A stretch of DNA of 64,000 nt, taken from a bacterium (lineage in GTDB: Bacteria > Chloroflexota > Dormibacteria > Dormibacterales > Dormibacteraceae). Shown here one piece after another: positions 44,505-52,439 of the stretch. Within the stretch, counting starts at the first letter, position 1. Each line of letters opens with the position of its first letter. The position numbers and the translations under genes were made by a program. Under the pieces are notes generated by a model, which was not told the DNA's origin, did no database searches, and saw only the letters and a program-made list of their open reading frames with translations. The stretch lies in the NCBI GenBank assembly GCA_004299235.1, contig SCQL01000031.1:310001-374000 (forward strand), written 5' to 3'.

Positions 44505-45617
44505 TCACCCTGAAGCGCGCAGTTCCATCAGCCGATCGCCGGCTATGACCCAAGCCCCATTGGCGTCCGCCGCTATCAATCGCGCGTCTCCGGCCGGTAG
44601 GCTCGTCTGGGCCCGCTCCACCTCGGTTGCAGTATCAAATAGGCTCACACGGCCCGCACCGTCGCCATAGACCTGGTCGACGACCCATAACTGTGCCGAC
44701 ACCATCGCCAGGTCACTCGCCGATTTTGATCCGAAGGGATTTACATCAACCGTCGGGGCCGCTCGGTACACCCCGCCGCGACCAGGATCGTTGATCATGA
44801 AAAAGACGCCACGCTCGTCGCAGGCGATGCTCGTCCCTCCCGCGCTCAAAACACTTGACACCTGTGTCGTGGCACCCGTTTCAATCGAGACACGCGATAC
44901 CACCGTTCTGGACGAATCCTCGATGGTTGCTACGTAGATCCCATTGGTGCATACCGCGAGGACGTTACCGGTGAAACCCGGGTTCGATGCTGTCTGGCCA
45001 GGCAAGTCTGTGATCCGAGTCACCCGACCCCCTTGGAGCCGCAGCAACGTCGTCGGTACCGCGCCTATTCCGCCTGCCACCACCCAGGCGGTGTCTTTGT
45101 CGGCGGCGAGCGCCTGAGGTTGGCCGACTACATACGTAAACAACACCTGTCCGGTCGCGGCATCCGACTGAACAACTGTATCGGCGTCGGCAAGACTGAC
45201 AGTGTGGTCACCAGAACCGCCGGCGACCCAAAGGAATGATCCGCTGACGGCGAGGCCTACAGGATCTCCCGCGGTGCTAAAGCTCGACCGATGCGTCCCA
45301 TTCGTAACGTCGAACCGGAGAATGCTGCCGACCGCGGGCGTGCCGCCGAGATAAGGCGCCGCCGCTGGACTCGCGACCCAGACCTCCCCGGCACCTACGG
45401 CCAGACCAGTGACCTGTGTCGACGCCGCTATCGGGAGCATCCGAACGACATGGACTACACCGTTAAGACCGGGAGATGGGGAGGACGTCGTCGCGGTGGG
45501 AGAAGACGTGCAAGCGACGAGGAACACCACAGACAGTGGAACGGCCACGGCCATTTGATGGGAGACCCGGTGGACCCCCACAGCCCACCGGGTCAGCCCA
45601 ATTGCGGTAGCGATCAA
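44505..45617 (-). CDS. Lipoprotein with beta-propeller-like repeats
   Basis: 370 aa from a TTG overlapping the upstream gene. Signal peptide ends in lipobox LVACTSS (Cys about 36), then a Thr/Ser/Pro linker. The body has recurring V-W-V-A / L-A-V-A repeats (EVWVASPAAA, FLWVAGGSG, TAWVVAGGIG, LWVVDQVYGD, GAWVIAGD) of about 45 residues, as in NHL/YncE-type propellers. Probably an anchored extracellular binding protein. It is the last gene of the secreted cluster. Confidence 0.7.
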   Translation of the reverse strand: MIATAIGLTRWAVGVHRVSHQMAVAVPLSVVFLVACTSSPTATTSSPSPGLNGVVHVVRMLPIAASTQVTGLAVGAGEVWVASPAAAPYLGGTPAVGSILRFDVTNGTHRSSFSTAGDPVGLAVSGSFLWVAGGSGDHTVSLADADTVVQSDAATGQVLFTYVVGQPQALAADKDTAWVVAGGIGAVPTTLLRLQGGRVTRITDLPGQTASNPGFTGNVLAVCTNGIYVATIEDSSRTVVSRVSIETGATTQVSSVLSAGGTSIACDERGVFFMINDPGRGGVYRAAPTVDVNPFGSKSASDLAMVSAQLWVVDQVYGDGAGRVSLFDTATEVERAQTSLPAGDARLIAADANGAWVIAGDRLMELRASG

Positions 45618-46171
45618 GAAAACCTATTTACCCGGAGATCAAAGTGGAATGCGCGACCAGAAGGCGAGACGAGCTCGACGCTACTGCCTTCCACCGCCAC
45701 AATCGACAAAGGACCATCGGCACTCTCATCGGTGAATGTTCCTATCACCGTGTCGGTGAAGGTGGTGCCATCCGGGGACGGAGTCTGAAGGTGGACGATT
45801 ATGCCGGGCGTCCCTGGAGCAGCACTGATGCTGCCAGTGGAACCGGCCCACACGACGTACCACGTAGAACCTTCTCCGCTGACGGGGCCCTGCCATGAGT
45901 TAACCACGAGAAACTCGCTCGCCGAAACCGGGCCTTGCCTTACATCGAGGATGCCCTGCTGGCGCGATGCTCGTTGGTTAGTCTGCGGGCCGAGCTTCTG
46001 GATCTTCGGAGCGCGTGGACCGGCGACCGCAGCAGCTCGCTCCTTCGCTTGCTGCTGCATGAACGCGCTCTTCAGCGACGAATCTCCGTTTGACGCCGCT
46101 GATACAACCGAAATCATTGTCGCTGCGCCCACTAGAAGTGCAACCAGCCCGACGAAAAGACGTACCTTCAT
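45614..46171 (-). CDS. Secreted protein of unknown function
   Basis: 185 aa. Signal peptide MKVRLFVGLVALLVGA...VVSAAS, a basic/Gln-rich linker, then a beta-rich domain with STWYVVWAGS and Gly/Thr/Ser-rich strands. The start ATG is preceded by GAGGTGAT, a normal SD, unlike the leaderless genes elsewhere. It is flanked by two other exported proteins in the same orientation (4-nt overlap downstream). Confidence 0.6.
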   Translation of the reverse strand: MKVRLFVGLVALLVGAATMISVVSAASNGDSSLKSAFMQQQAKERAAAVAGPRAPKIQKLGPQTNQRASRQQGILDVRQGPVSASEFLVVNSWQGPVSGEGSTWYVVWAGSTGSISAAPGTPGIIVHLQTPSPDGTTFTDTVIGTFTDESADGPLSIVAVEGSSVELVSPSGRAFHFDLRVNRFS

Positions 46172-46181
46172 ATCAATCACC

Positions 46182-47102
46182 TCAAGAGGCCACGTGTATT
46201 TCAAGAGAGAAGTACATATAGGTCGACCAACTTTGAGCATTTCCTAGCGCGGTCCAGGCTTGGGAGGCTGTGAACGTCCCAGTGTTGAGGTCGTATTCGT
46301 CCAGCGGACCCTCAAAGAACATGTACTTCCAGAGCTTGATCTGGCCCCATTGATTAGCCTGGGCCTGAATGTAGATTTCGGGAGCTGCCAGGGCGGGAGC
46401 TGCTCCGTAACTAACGTACCAAACGTCGTCCTGGGTCCAACCGTTGTTGCAACCGCCGTTCGTGTGTGTGGTCTGAGGACAACCGTCTGCGGATCCGTAA
46501 TCCTCATATGCGGGCCCACCGGCTGACGTGTAGGCGTCCACCCATGATTTCGTCGCCGAATATGTGTCCCACGAGGGCTCCATGTCATTCGCACCGTCAA
46601 CGTTTACCTGGCTTTGGTAGTTGTTGCTGCTGACCCAATTCTTGACCGTGTTTGCGACCCCCGCCCATGCCGATCCACCGGCCGAATCGATGTGATAGGC
46701 GGAGTTATTGGTGCCGATCCCAATCGTGACCACTGACGTGAAATCACTCCCCGTGCAGTAGTAATAGCCGAGGGCAAAGTTCTCGGCGAGGCTTTCGATT
46801 GTGGCGTATGACACGAATGCATTGCTGCCCGTGAGGTAAGTCCCGTTGTTGTAGTAGGCCTGACCACCGAAGTCCAGGATGACTTCGCTGTTCACATTGC
46901 CTGCGTTGCGGTCAGCGTTGCCCTGGTTGCAGCCGAGGTTATAGAGCGTCGTGGTATTTGTCGTTCTGACGTAGAAAGACCAATCGGTTGGCGGCTGGCT
47001 TTGGGCTGCCGCACCGGAAATCCCGGTCTGAGCCAAACTCAAAATAGCCACGACAATCAGCGTCAGGCCGAGAAGCATGTGTTTAGCGCTCGTTGGGATC
47101 AT
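46182..47102 (-). CDS. Secreted protein, possible TIM-barrel-like domain
   Basis: 306 aa. Signal peptide with TM core LLGLTLIVVAILSLAQTG and cleavage near GAAAQS. The mature part is rich in Asn/Tyr/Trp/Ser with Cys pairs, and shows strand motifs VILDFGGQAYY, TIGIGTNN, VNVDGANDMEPSWDTY and WYVSYGAA at spacing that suggests a GH25/DUF1906-like barrel; catalytic acids cannot be verified. SD GGAG precedes ATG 47102. Confidence 0.6.
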   Translation of the reverse strand: MIPTSAKHMLLGLTLIVVAILSLAQTGISGAAAQSQPPTDWSFYVRTTNTTTLYNLGCNQGNADRNAGNVNSEVILDFGGQAYYNNGTYLTGSNAFVSYATIESLAENFALGYYYCTGSDFTSVVTIGIGTNNSAYHIDSAGGSAWAGVANTVKNWVSSNNYQSQVNVDGANDMEPSWDTYSATKSWVDAYTSAGGPAYEDYGSADGCPQTTHTNGGCNNGWTQDDVWYVSYGAAPALAAPEIYIQAQANQWGQIKLWKYMFFEGPLDEYDLNTGTFTASQAWTALGNAQSWSTYMYFSLEIHVAS

Positions 47103-47226
47103 TTCGGGCTCCGAGCGCCCGGCCGGGCGGTCTCGAATCTCATCGCAGTTATGCCTCCGCATTCCGGAATCCGCTTCCGGCGAAGTCTGTCAGCGCGAAA
47201 CCAAAGCGACAAGTCGATCGTTGGGC

Positions 47227-47246
47227 TGTCAATTGATCGATTGACA
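47227..47246. promoter_or_regulatory. 7-6-7 inverted repeat upstream of the secreted-protein cluster
   Basis: TGTCAAT (47227-47233) and ATTGACA (47240-47246) are perfect inverted arms, lying between the LuxR-type gene and the first secreted gene. Candidate LuxR-type binding site. Confidence 0.45.
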
Positions 47247-47251
47247 CCTGC

Positions 47252-47488
47252 CTATCCCCCCGATCCTGGAGCGATCCCAGTCGCTAGGGAAATCACCACG
47301 TCGGCGATCGCACAGGCCGCTGCCGCCTCCGCTCGATTCTTGAAGCCATGTTGCCGGTAAATTCGGCCGAGGTACGTCTTGACGGTTGAAGTCTAAAGGC
47401 CGAGCTGTCCCGCGATTTCCTTGTCCGATAGGCCCTGAATGATGAGAGCAAGGACTTCGCGCTGTCGGCCCGAGAGCCTTAAGGTCAT
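47252..47488 (-). pseudogene. LuxR/NarL-type HTH regulator interrupted by an in-frame TAG
   Basis: Reading from ATG 47488, residues 1-31 are MTLRLSGRQREVLALI..GLSDKEIAGQLGL, the start of a GerE HTH. Codon 32 is TAG (47393-47395). The same frame then continues TSTVKTYLGRIYRQHGFKNR to a stop at 47252. Typical members have Ser at that position, one base from TAG (TCG). The N-terminal sensor domain is absent. A one-base nonsense mutation is the simplest reading; neighbouring genes use TAG as a normal stop. Confidence 0.7.
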
Positions 47489-47814
47489 GTGGTCACCACC
47501 CTGGTTTCAAGACGTTTCTGTCCAACACTTTGTTCGAGGCCAAGATGCCTCGCCCTTACCGCCGCAGCCGTCCGGTATGTTAAGTGATAGTTGCCTGTCA
47601 TTCAACAGCGGGCAATGAACTTTAGTAAAGACGGCCAAAGTCCGCGTTGCGTCCGGTTGACCGACCGAATTGATCAACGCTCAAGACGGCACGGAACCTC
47701 CTACTTTGGCGACTCTGCGCGGGAAATTGTGACCCGGCTGTGCGCCGTCGACTCAAGACAACCCCTGGAATCGACGATTTTGAATACTGCGATGATCCGG
47801 CCGGTGGTTGTTGC
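47489..47814. other. Non-coding flank left of the IS21 element
   Basis: No convincing gene. Reading frames on both strands are short and lack domain character. Composition is more A+T-rich than the backbone. Confidence 0.4.
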
Positions 47815-47816
47815 CA

Positions 47817-47821
47817 CAGGG
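47817..47821. repeat. Left copy of IS target-site duplication
   Basis: CAGGG directly abuts the left TG end of the element; the matching CAGGG is at 50270-50274. Confidence 0.6.
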
Positions 47822-47885
47822 TGTCAATGGCCATCTCAAAGTCCGCGGTTTTGGCCAACTGAAAGTCCGCACCCTGTGAGGCTTC

Positions 47886-48665
47886 TCAGGCCTTCTTTTT
47901 AGCCAGCTCACCCCCCCTGGTCTTGGCCTCTTTCATGCGGAAGGACTCGCCCTCGGTGACGACCACGACCGCGTGGTGGAGGATGCGGTCAATCATGGAA
48001 ACGGCCGTGGTCTCGTCAGGCAGGAAGTGGCCCCACTGGTCGAAGGGCCAGTGACTAGCGAGGCCCAGGCTGCGTCGCTCATAGGCGGCGGCAATGAAGC
48101 GGAAGAAGAGCTGACTTCCAGTCGGGTCGAGCGGTGCGAAGCCGAGCTCGTCGAGGATGACCAGGTCGACGCGGAGCAGGTTGTCGATTACCCGACCGAC
48201 CGAGTTGTCGGCCAGACCGCGGTAGAGCGTCTCGACGAGGTCGGATGCGGTGAAATAGCGAACACGCAGTCCGGCCTGCACGGCGGCGTGACCGACGCCA
48301 ACCAGAAGGTGAGACTTACCGGTGCCGGCGGGACCGACCAGGCAGAGGTTCTCCTTGGCGCGGATCCATTCCAGACTGGCGATGTAGTTGAATGTTGCCT
48401 GCGGCACCGACGAGGCCTGGACCTTGAAGTCGTCCAGGCTTTTGAGCACCGGAAAGCCGGCCTGCTTGATGCGGCCGCGCAGGTTGGACTCGTCGCGGGC
48501 GACAATCTCGGCCTCGATGAGCGTGCGCAAGAACTCATCCAGCGCCCAGCGTTGAGTCTTGGCCGTCTGGCAGACCTCGGGCGCGATGACCCTGACGCGG
48601 GCAAGCTTGAGTCGACGCAGTCCGGCGACCAAGTCGGGCGCCAGAGCGGCCGCCGGCGCGGTCAT
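47886..48665 (-). CDS. istB: IS21-family helper ATPase IstB
   Basis: 259-aa AAA+ ATPase: Walker A GPAGTGKSHL, Walker B VILDELGFAPLD, and the family's FRFIAAAYERRSLGLASHW. IstB assists IstA in target selection and is needed for transposition. ATG overlaps the istA stop by 4 nt. Confidence 0.93.
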   Translation of the reverse strand: MTAPAAALAPDLVAGLRRLKLARVRVIAPEVCQTAKTQRWALDEFLRTLIEAEIVARDESNLRGRIKQAGFPVLKSLDDFKVQASSVPQATFNYIASLEWIRAKENLCLVGPAGTGKSHLLVGVGHAAVQAGLRVRYFTASDLVETLYRGLADNSVGRVIDNLLRVDLVILDELGFAPLDPTGSQLFFRFIAAAYERRSLGLASHWPFDQWGHFLPDETTAVSMIDRILHHAVVVVTEGESFRMKEAKTRGGELAKKKA

Positions 48666-50191
48666 CGAACCTCCTCCAAGGCATAGGCGCTCAGAGGTCG
48701 CACGGGAACTTCAGGCAGATTCAGCTTCAAGGTCTTGCCCGGAGGTGCGGGGTTGGGTGCGAGCCAACCCGCGGCCAGGATGTCGCGCACGTCCTTGGCC
48801 TTGAAGCGGCGAAAGCGCGTCGCTCGTTCCAAGGCGGTGAGCAGCTGGTCGCGGCCCCAGCTCTGCTCCAGGCTGACGATGTCGGCCAGCTCAGCGGCCA
48901 GGCGCGAGCTGCCAGTCGCCGCTGCTGAGCGGAGGAAGGCTTCGGCTGCAGGGCCGAACGCGATGAACGCCGGCTCGGTTCCGGTGCGGACACGAATCGC
49001 CCGCGCCGGCACTCTGGGCTTGCCCTTGTAGTGCTCGTCCTTGATAGAGACCTCGCCTGGCGCCATCAGCGGATGGCGGTCGATCTGGTGACCGTCATAC
49101 GCCAACACCATCTCGTGGTCGACGACCGAAACCTCGACCACCTTGCCGACCCACTCGGTCGGCAGCGAGTAGCGCGCCGAGCCGAAGCGAATCGTCTGGG
49201 TCTTGTTCACCTTGCGCAGCTCGCCGCGGCAGAGCGCCGGCCGCAGTGACGGCAGCGGTCGCATCAGCTGACGCTCCTGCTCGAGGCGCTCAGCCGGCAC
49301 CGCCTGGGTCTCGCTGTGAAGTCGGCCGTTGACCTCGATTCCCCACAGCTTGGCCTGACGGTTGCCCTTGGCGATGTCGCCGCCGAAGTTGCCTTCCGGG
49401 ACCACCAGGTCGCGCTGGGCATAGCCGACCAGGTTTTCGACCACGCCCTTGGATTCGGGGTCGCCGCCCTCACAGAAGTCGGGCCGGAAACCGTAGTGAG
49501 CGGCGAAGCGGACGTACTCGGGATGCGGCACCACGACGTTGGCGACAATTCCGTTCTTCAGGCAGGCCATGCGGTCGCTGAGCACCACCGCCGTCACCGC
49601 CCCGAGCTCCTCGAAGCACTCGGCCAGCAGCCCCAACGTGGTTTCCCTGGTCTCGTTGTTGGCGAAGCGCACGAACCGATATCGGCTCCAGGCCAACACC
49701 GCACAGAACATGTGCAGCCGGGCCGTGATCTTGGTCCAGTCGATGACCAGGTGCTGGCCCGGCGTGGCCACCCAGGGCCGGTACAGGCGGCGCTTCTGTC
49801 GCCAGTCCGATTTCATCTTCGCCACCGCGCGGCGCAGGTTGCGCGCCGAGCCGCTGTAGCCGGCCGCCCTCGCCACCGGCACTAATCGCTTCGCCGAGAT
49901 GCGACCGTCGGTGGCTTCTACCTTCTTGGCGATGACTGCCATCACGGCATCCGTGTTCTTGGTCAGCGGACGCGGCCGCCGGATCCACGGACCGCCGGCC
50001 TGGTGTCGCTCGACTGCACGCTTGACCGTCTTGTCGGTGGTGCCGCAGGCCCGCGCGGCCGCCCGGTAGCTCCCTAGTTGGTGAAACGCATCGATGATGT
50101 TCAAGTGCTCCCTCGTCGTCTTCAATAGGTGGGTCCTCCGGCTGGGCTGGTGGGATTGAGACGTCTCCACTTTGCCCGGCCCGGGGGACAC
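48662..50191 (-). CDS. istA: IS21-family transposase IstA
   Basis: 509 aa from a GTG at 50191 (a TTG 66 nt downstream, giving KTTREHLNI, is an alternative). N-terminal HTH (YRAAARACGTTDKTVKRAV), then DDE catalytic core: D in HLVIDWTKI, D in VVLSDRMA, E in ESKGVVENL. A basic C-terminal beta-domain follows. It catalyses cut/paste or circle-based transposition with IstB. Confidence 0.92.
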   Translation of the reverse strand: MSPGPGKVETSQSHQPSRRTHLLKTTREHLNIIDAFHQLGSYRAAARACGTTDKTVKRAVERHQAGGPWIRRPRPLTKNTDAVMAVIAKKVEATDGRISAKRLVPVARAAGYSGSARNLRRAVAKMKSDWRQKRRLYRPWVATPGQHLVIDWTKITARLHMFCAVLAWSRYRFVRFANNETRETTLGLLAECFEELGAVTAVVLSDRMACLKNGIVANVVVPHPEYVRFAAHYGFRPDFCEGGDPESKGVVENLVGYAQRDLVVPEGNFGGDIAKGNRQAKLWGIEVNGRLHSETQAVPAERLEQERQLMRPLPSLRPALCRGELRKVNKTQTIRFGSARYSLPTEWVGKVVEVSVVDHEMVLAYDGHQIDRHPLMAPGEVSIKDEHYKGKPRVPARAIRVRTGTEPAFIAFGPAAEAFLRSAAATGSSRLAAELADIVSLEQSWGRDQLLTALERATRFRRFKAKDVRDILAAGWLAPNPAPPGKTLKLNLPEVPVRPLSAYALEEVR

Positions 50192-50269
50192 CCCCGATGG
50201 CTAAATCAGACGGTCGAAGGTGCGGACTTTCGCTGGCCACAGACGCGTACTTTCACATGGCCACGCGCA

Positions 50270-50274
50270 CAGGG
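50270..50274. repeat. Right copy of IS target-site duplication
   Basis: CAGGG, matching 47817-47821. Confidence 0.6.
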
Positions 50275-50552
50275 TTGACCCCTTTGAATACCGAGGCCCT
50301 CACAAGGCAGCTCAGCGACCTGCGATGCGATCGGGTCGGACTGCAGAATGCGATCGACCTGGACAAGCCTTCCGTCTCGCGACGAGATCGAGACCATTCT
50401 TGCCGAAGTCTGCGACATGATCGCGTCGGGAACCAGAGAGGACCATGAGGCTGTCACCTCAGTCCTTGTCGGGCCGACACGGGTAGAGGGCCGGCACTCG
50501 ATCCAGCCGTCGTTCATCGTGCCCACCCAAAAGGTTCGCGTTCTGTCAAGAG
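50270..50552 (+). pseudogene. Serine-recombinase C-terminal remnant
   Basis: Two frames joined near 50367 read LNTEALTRQLSDLR...LDKPS and then SRDEIETILAEVCDMIASGTRED...VEGRHSIQPSFIVPTQKVRV. This is the C-terminal coiled-coil and tail of large serine recombinases. It is missing its catalytic domain and carries a frameshift. The N-terminal side is cut by the IS21 element, and the tail reads into the antisense of tRNA-Arg(CCG), so it marks an old integrated element at that tRNA. Confidence 0.6.
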
Positions 50553-50628
50553 TGGTGCGCCTGGCAGGAATTGAACCTGCTGCCTTTCGGTCCGGAGCCG
50601 AACGCTCTATCCGGTGAGCTACAGGCGC
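50553..50628 (-). tRNA. tRNA-Arg (anticodon CCG)
   Basis: 76 nt with encoded CCA. Acceptor GCGCCTG/CAGGCGC, D-stem GCTC/GAGC, anticodon stem TTCGG/CCGAA with loop CTCCGGA, T-arm GCAGG-TTCAATT-CCTGC all pair. Reads CGG codons. Its 3' end borders the recombinase remnant. Confidence 0.95.
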
Positions 50629-50646
50629 GTGATGTCTCCAGCAGTC

Positions 50647-50652
50647 TAAACT
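50647..50652 (+). promoter_or_regulatory. -10 element of lipoprotein copy 1
   Basis: TAAACT, 10 nt before the GTG at 50663. Confidence 0.45.
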
Positions 50653-50662
50653 GCGGGCCGCC

Positions 50663-51295
50663 GTGACCCGGCTGACCTCCATCATCGTCCTGAGCGCGCT
50701 CCTCGTCGCCTGCGAGGCCGCCGCGCAGCCAGTGCCCACCCCAAGTCCGAGCCCGACGCCTCACACATCCCCGTCGGTCGCCAGCCTTCAACCAGGCGAC
50801 GTACCCACCGGCCTCAACGCCTGTCTGGGATCGGGGCCGATCGATGTGTACCTGACGAACCTGGCGGCCGGCGATGCGCCTCTTGCCACCAGGGTGGAGG
50901 TGCAGTGGCTGCACCTGCGCGCCGCGGGCGCGCTCGATGCGGCGATCTCGCTTTTCGCCGCCAACCCTTCCGCCTGCAATGTCGAGCTCGCCGCGACGCC
51001 CGACATCAAGGCGGCGGCCAGTTTTGTCGCCGTCTTCGCCGACGCTGGGCAGGCCGAGCGCGCTTGGGAATCCGGTGTGTTCGGCCTCGTCCCACCGGCC
51101 CGTGGCGAGCTGCCGCCGGGACTCAACCGCGGCACCGTCACCGGGCTCGGCCTCAGCTCGTGGACTTACGATCACGCACCGCTTCGGCTGGCCTGCTGGC
51201 ACCGGTCGGTCTTTGTCGCGCTGGTGGCGGTGAGCAACCTCGACGCGACCGCATTCAAGACCGCGACGGCCGCCGTCGATGCTCGCTTAAACTGA
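50663..51295 (+). CDS. Lipoprotein, novel paralogous family (copy 1)
   Basis: 210 aa. Signal peptide with lipobox LVAC (Cys17), then a Pro/Thr/Ser tether. The domain (about 40-210) starts LQPGDVPTGLNACLGSGPIDVYL and ends TAAVDARLN. It matches the minus-strand gene at 52440 in layout: PxDxPxGxxxC..SGxID, a central pair of hydrophobic strands, and a C-terminal Ala-rich helix. Function unknown; probably an envelope ligand-binding protein. Confidence 0.75.
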   Translation: MTRLTSIIVLSALLVACEAAAQPVPTPSPSPTPHTSPSVASLQPGDVPTGLNACLGSGPIDVYLTNLAAGDAPLATRVEVQWLHLRAAGALDAAISLFAANPSACNVELAATPDIKAAASFVAVFADAGQAERAWESGVFGLVPPARGELPPGLNRGTVTGLGLSSWTYDHAPLRLACWHRSVFVALVAVSNLDATAFKTATAAVDARLN

Positions 51296-51321
51296 GTGGC
51301 GCGCTGCGCTGAACCGCTCGC

Positions 51322-51397
51322 GCGCCTGTAGCTCACCGGATAGAGCGCTTGCCTGCGGAGCAAGAGGCAGCAAGTTCGATTCTTGCCAGGCGCACCA
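51322..51397 (+). tRNA. tRNA-Arg (anticodon GCG)
   Basis: 76 nt with encoded CCA. Acceptor and D-arm are identical to the CCG tRNA at 50553. Anticodon stem CTTGC/GCAAG, loop CTGCGGA (GCG), T-stem GCAAG/CTTGC. The anticodon stem and T-stem are the same sequence in reverse roles, so an alternative pairing is possible. GCG is uncommon in bacteria, which usually use ACG. Confidence 0.85.
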
Positions 51398-51434
51398 CCC
51401 CGTGACGGGCTCTGAGCAGGTGACCACCCGCCGC

Positions 51435-52319
51435 TCAGCCGGCGGCGCTCAGGTACTTCAAGAGGCCGGACGCCAACGCCCCCGCGATCCGCTGCTGGCC
51501 GGCCGGGTCGGCCGCCAGCTGGGCGTCCGCCGGGTTGGTCACGAACAAGGGCTCGACCAACGCTCCGGGCATCTGGCTTGGGTTGTCGACCCAGCCCGAG
51601 GCCGTCGGACCGAGCTCGATGAGATGGCCGTAAGCGCTGCCGGCGTTCGTCAGCGTGGGCGCCGCCAGCTGGTCGTCGGTCCACACGCCGCGATCAGATG
51701 TCCCCAGCTCAGCGACCAGCGCCGACTGCAGGTCAGCGGCCAGCTGCTTGTTGGCCGCGGCAAAGGGGCGTGCAACGTCATAGAACGTCTCCGTGCCGCC
51801 GACCGACGGGTCGTCAAAGCCGTTGAAATGGATCGACAGCAGAACGGACGCACCGGCGGCGTTGGCGCAAGCCGCCCGGGCCAGCAGATCCCGATGCTCG
51901 GCGTCATCGGTGAGGGCGCCGGTCGCGGAGTCGGAAGCCGACAGCTTGATCACGCTTGAATCCTGCGTTCGCGCCATGACCACGCGATAGCCGTCGGCAC
52001 GCAAAAGGGTGCTCAGGCGCGTGGCCACGGCGAGCGCGGAATCCTTCTCCAACACCTGGTGACCTCCGGCCGCACCGACGACACCCGGGTCGAGCCCGCC
52101 GTGGCCCGCATCGAGGAAGACCGTCCTGACGGAGTTCCCATGAGTCGGTGGATAGCTGATGCATGCTCCCGACTCAAGGCCGCTCAACGGGACCTGACTG
52201 GCGGCCAGCGACGGCGTCAGGCCGCCCAATGAGCCGAGGTTGGCGGTGATCGCGCTCGCCGCCCGGGTCACGCCGATCACGCGTACCGCCACGATGGCGA
52301 GCGCGACCAAGAGCGCCAC
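51435..52319 (-). CDS. N-acetylmuramoyl-L-alanine amidase (Amidase_3), membrane-anchored
   Basis: 294 aa from GTG. N-terminal TM helix, then the zinc amidase fold: FLDAGHGGLDPG (H73), E91, LSIHFNG (H164) and the catalytic Glu in ALVEPLFVTNP. It cleaves peptidoglycan stem peptides. The frame stays open further upstream (RTRRRRGPSPLLRTALAV), with only CTG or ATC-type starts, so the true N-terminus may be longer. Confidence 0.85.
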   Translation of the reverse strand: MALLVALAIVAVRVIGVTRAASAITANLGSLGGLTPSLAASQVPLSGLESGACISYPPTHGNSVRTVFLDAGHGGLDPGVVGAAGGHQVLEKDSALAVATRLSTLLRADGYRVVMARTQDSSVIKLSASDSATGALTDDAEHRDLLARAACANAAGASVLLSIHFNGFDDPSVGGTETFYDVARPFAAANKQLAADLQSALVAELGTSDRGVWTDDQLAAPTLTNAGSAYGHLIELGPTASGWVDNPSQMPGALVEPLFVTNPADAQLAADPAGQQRIAGALASGLLKYLSAAG

Positions 52320-52439
52320 GGCTAGCGCTGTGCGAAGCAGGGGCGAAGGGCCCCGCCGGCGCCGAGTGCGGAGTGGGACGTGGCGGGCGTTTGCGATCGG
52401 CCCGGCAATTCTAGGCCGAGTCGGATCTCGGCCGAATAG

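Larger units (their letters stand above)
47822..50269 (-). mobile_element. IS21-family insertion sequence
   Basis: Ends are TG...CA. Both ends share TG-N4-TGGCCA and a pair of internal repeats of the form TGGCCA-N-GAAAGTNCGC: left 47828-47846 and 47852-47870, right (inverted) 50222-50239 and 50245-50263. Multiple terminal repeats and an istA-istB pair are hallmarks of IS21. A 5-bp duplication CAGGG flanks it. Both genes are intact, so it may be recently active. Confidence 0.85.

Noticed and set aside
47393-47395. TAG recoded as a sense codon in this genome
   Set aside because: Many core genes here (sufD, lpdA, E1, E2) end with TAG at family-typical lengths, so TAG is an ordinary stop.
50553-51397. 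Two tRNA-Arg genes as arms of a composite mobile element
   Set aside because: They are in opposite orientation and the unit between is one ordinary-looking lipoprotein gene; similarity is explained by tRNA gene duplication.
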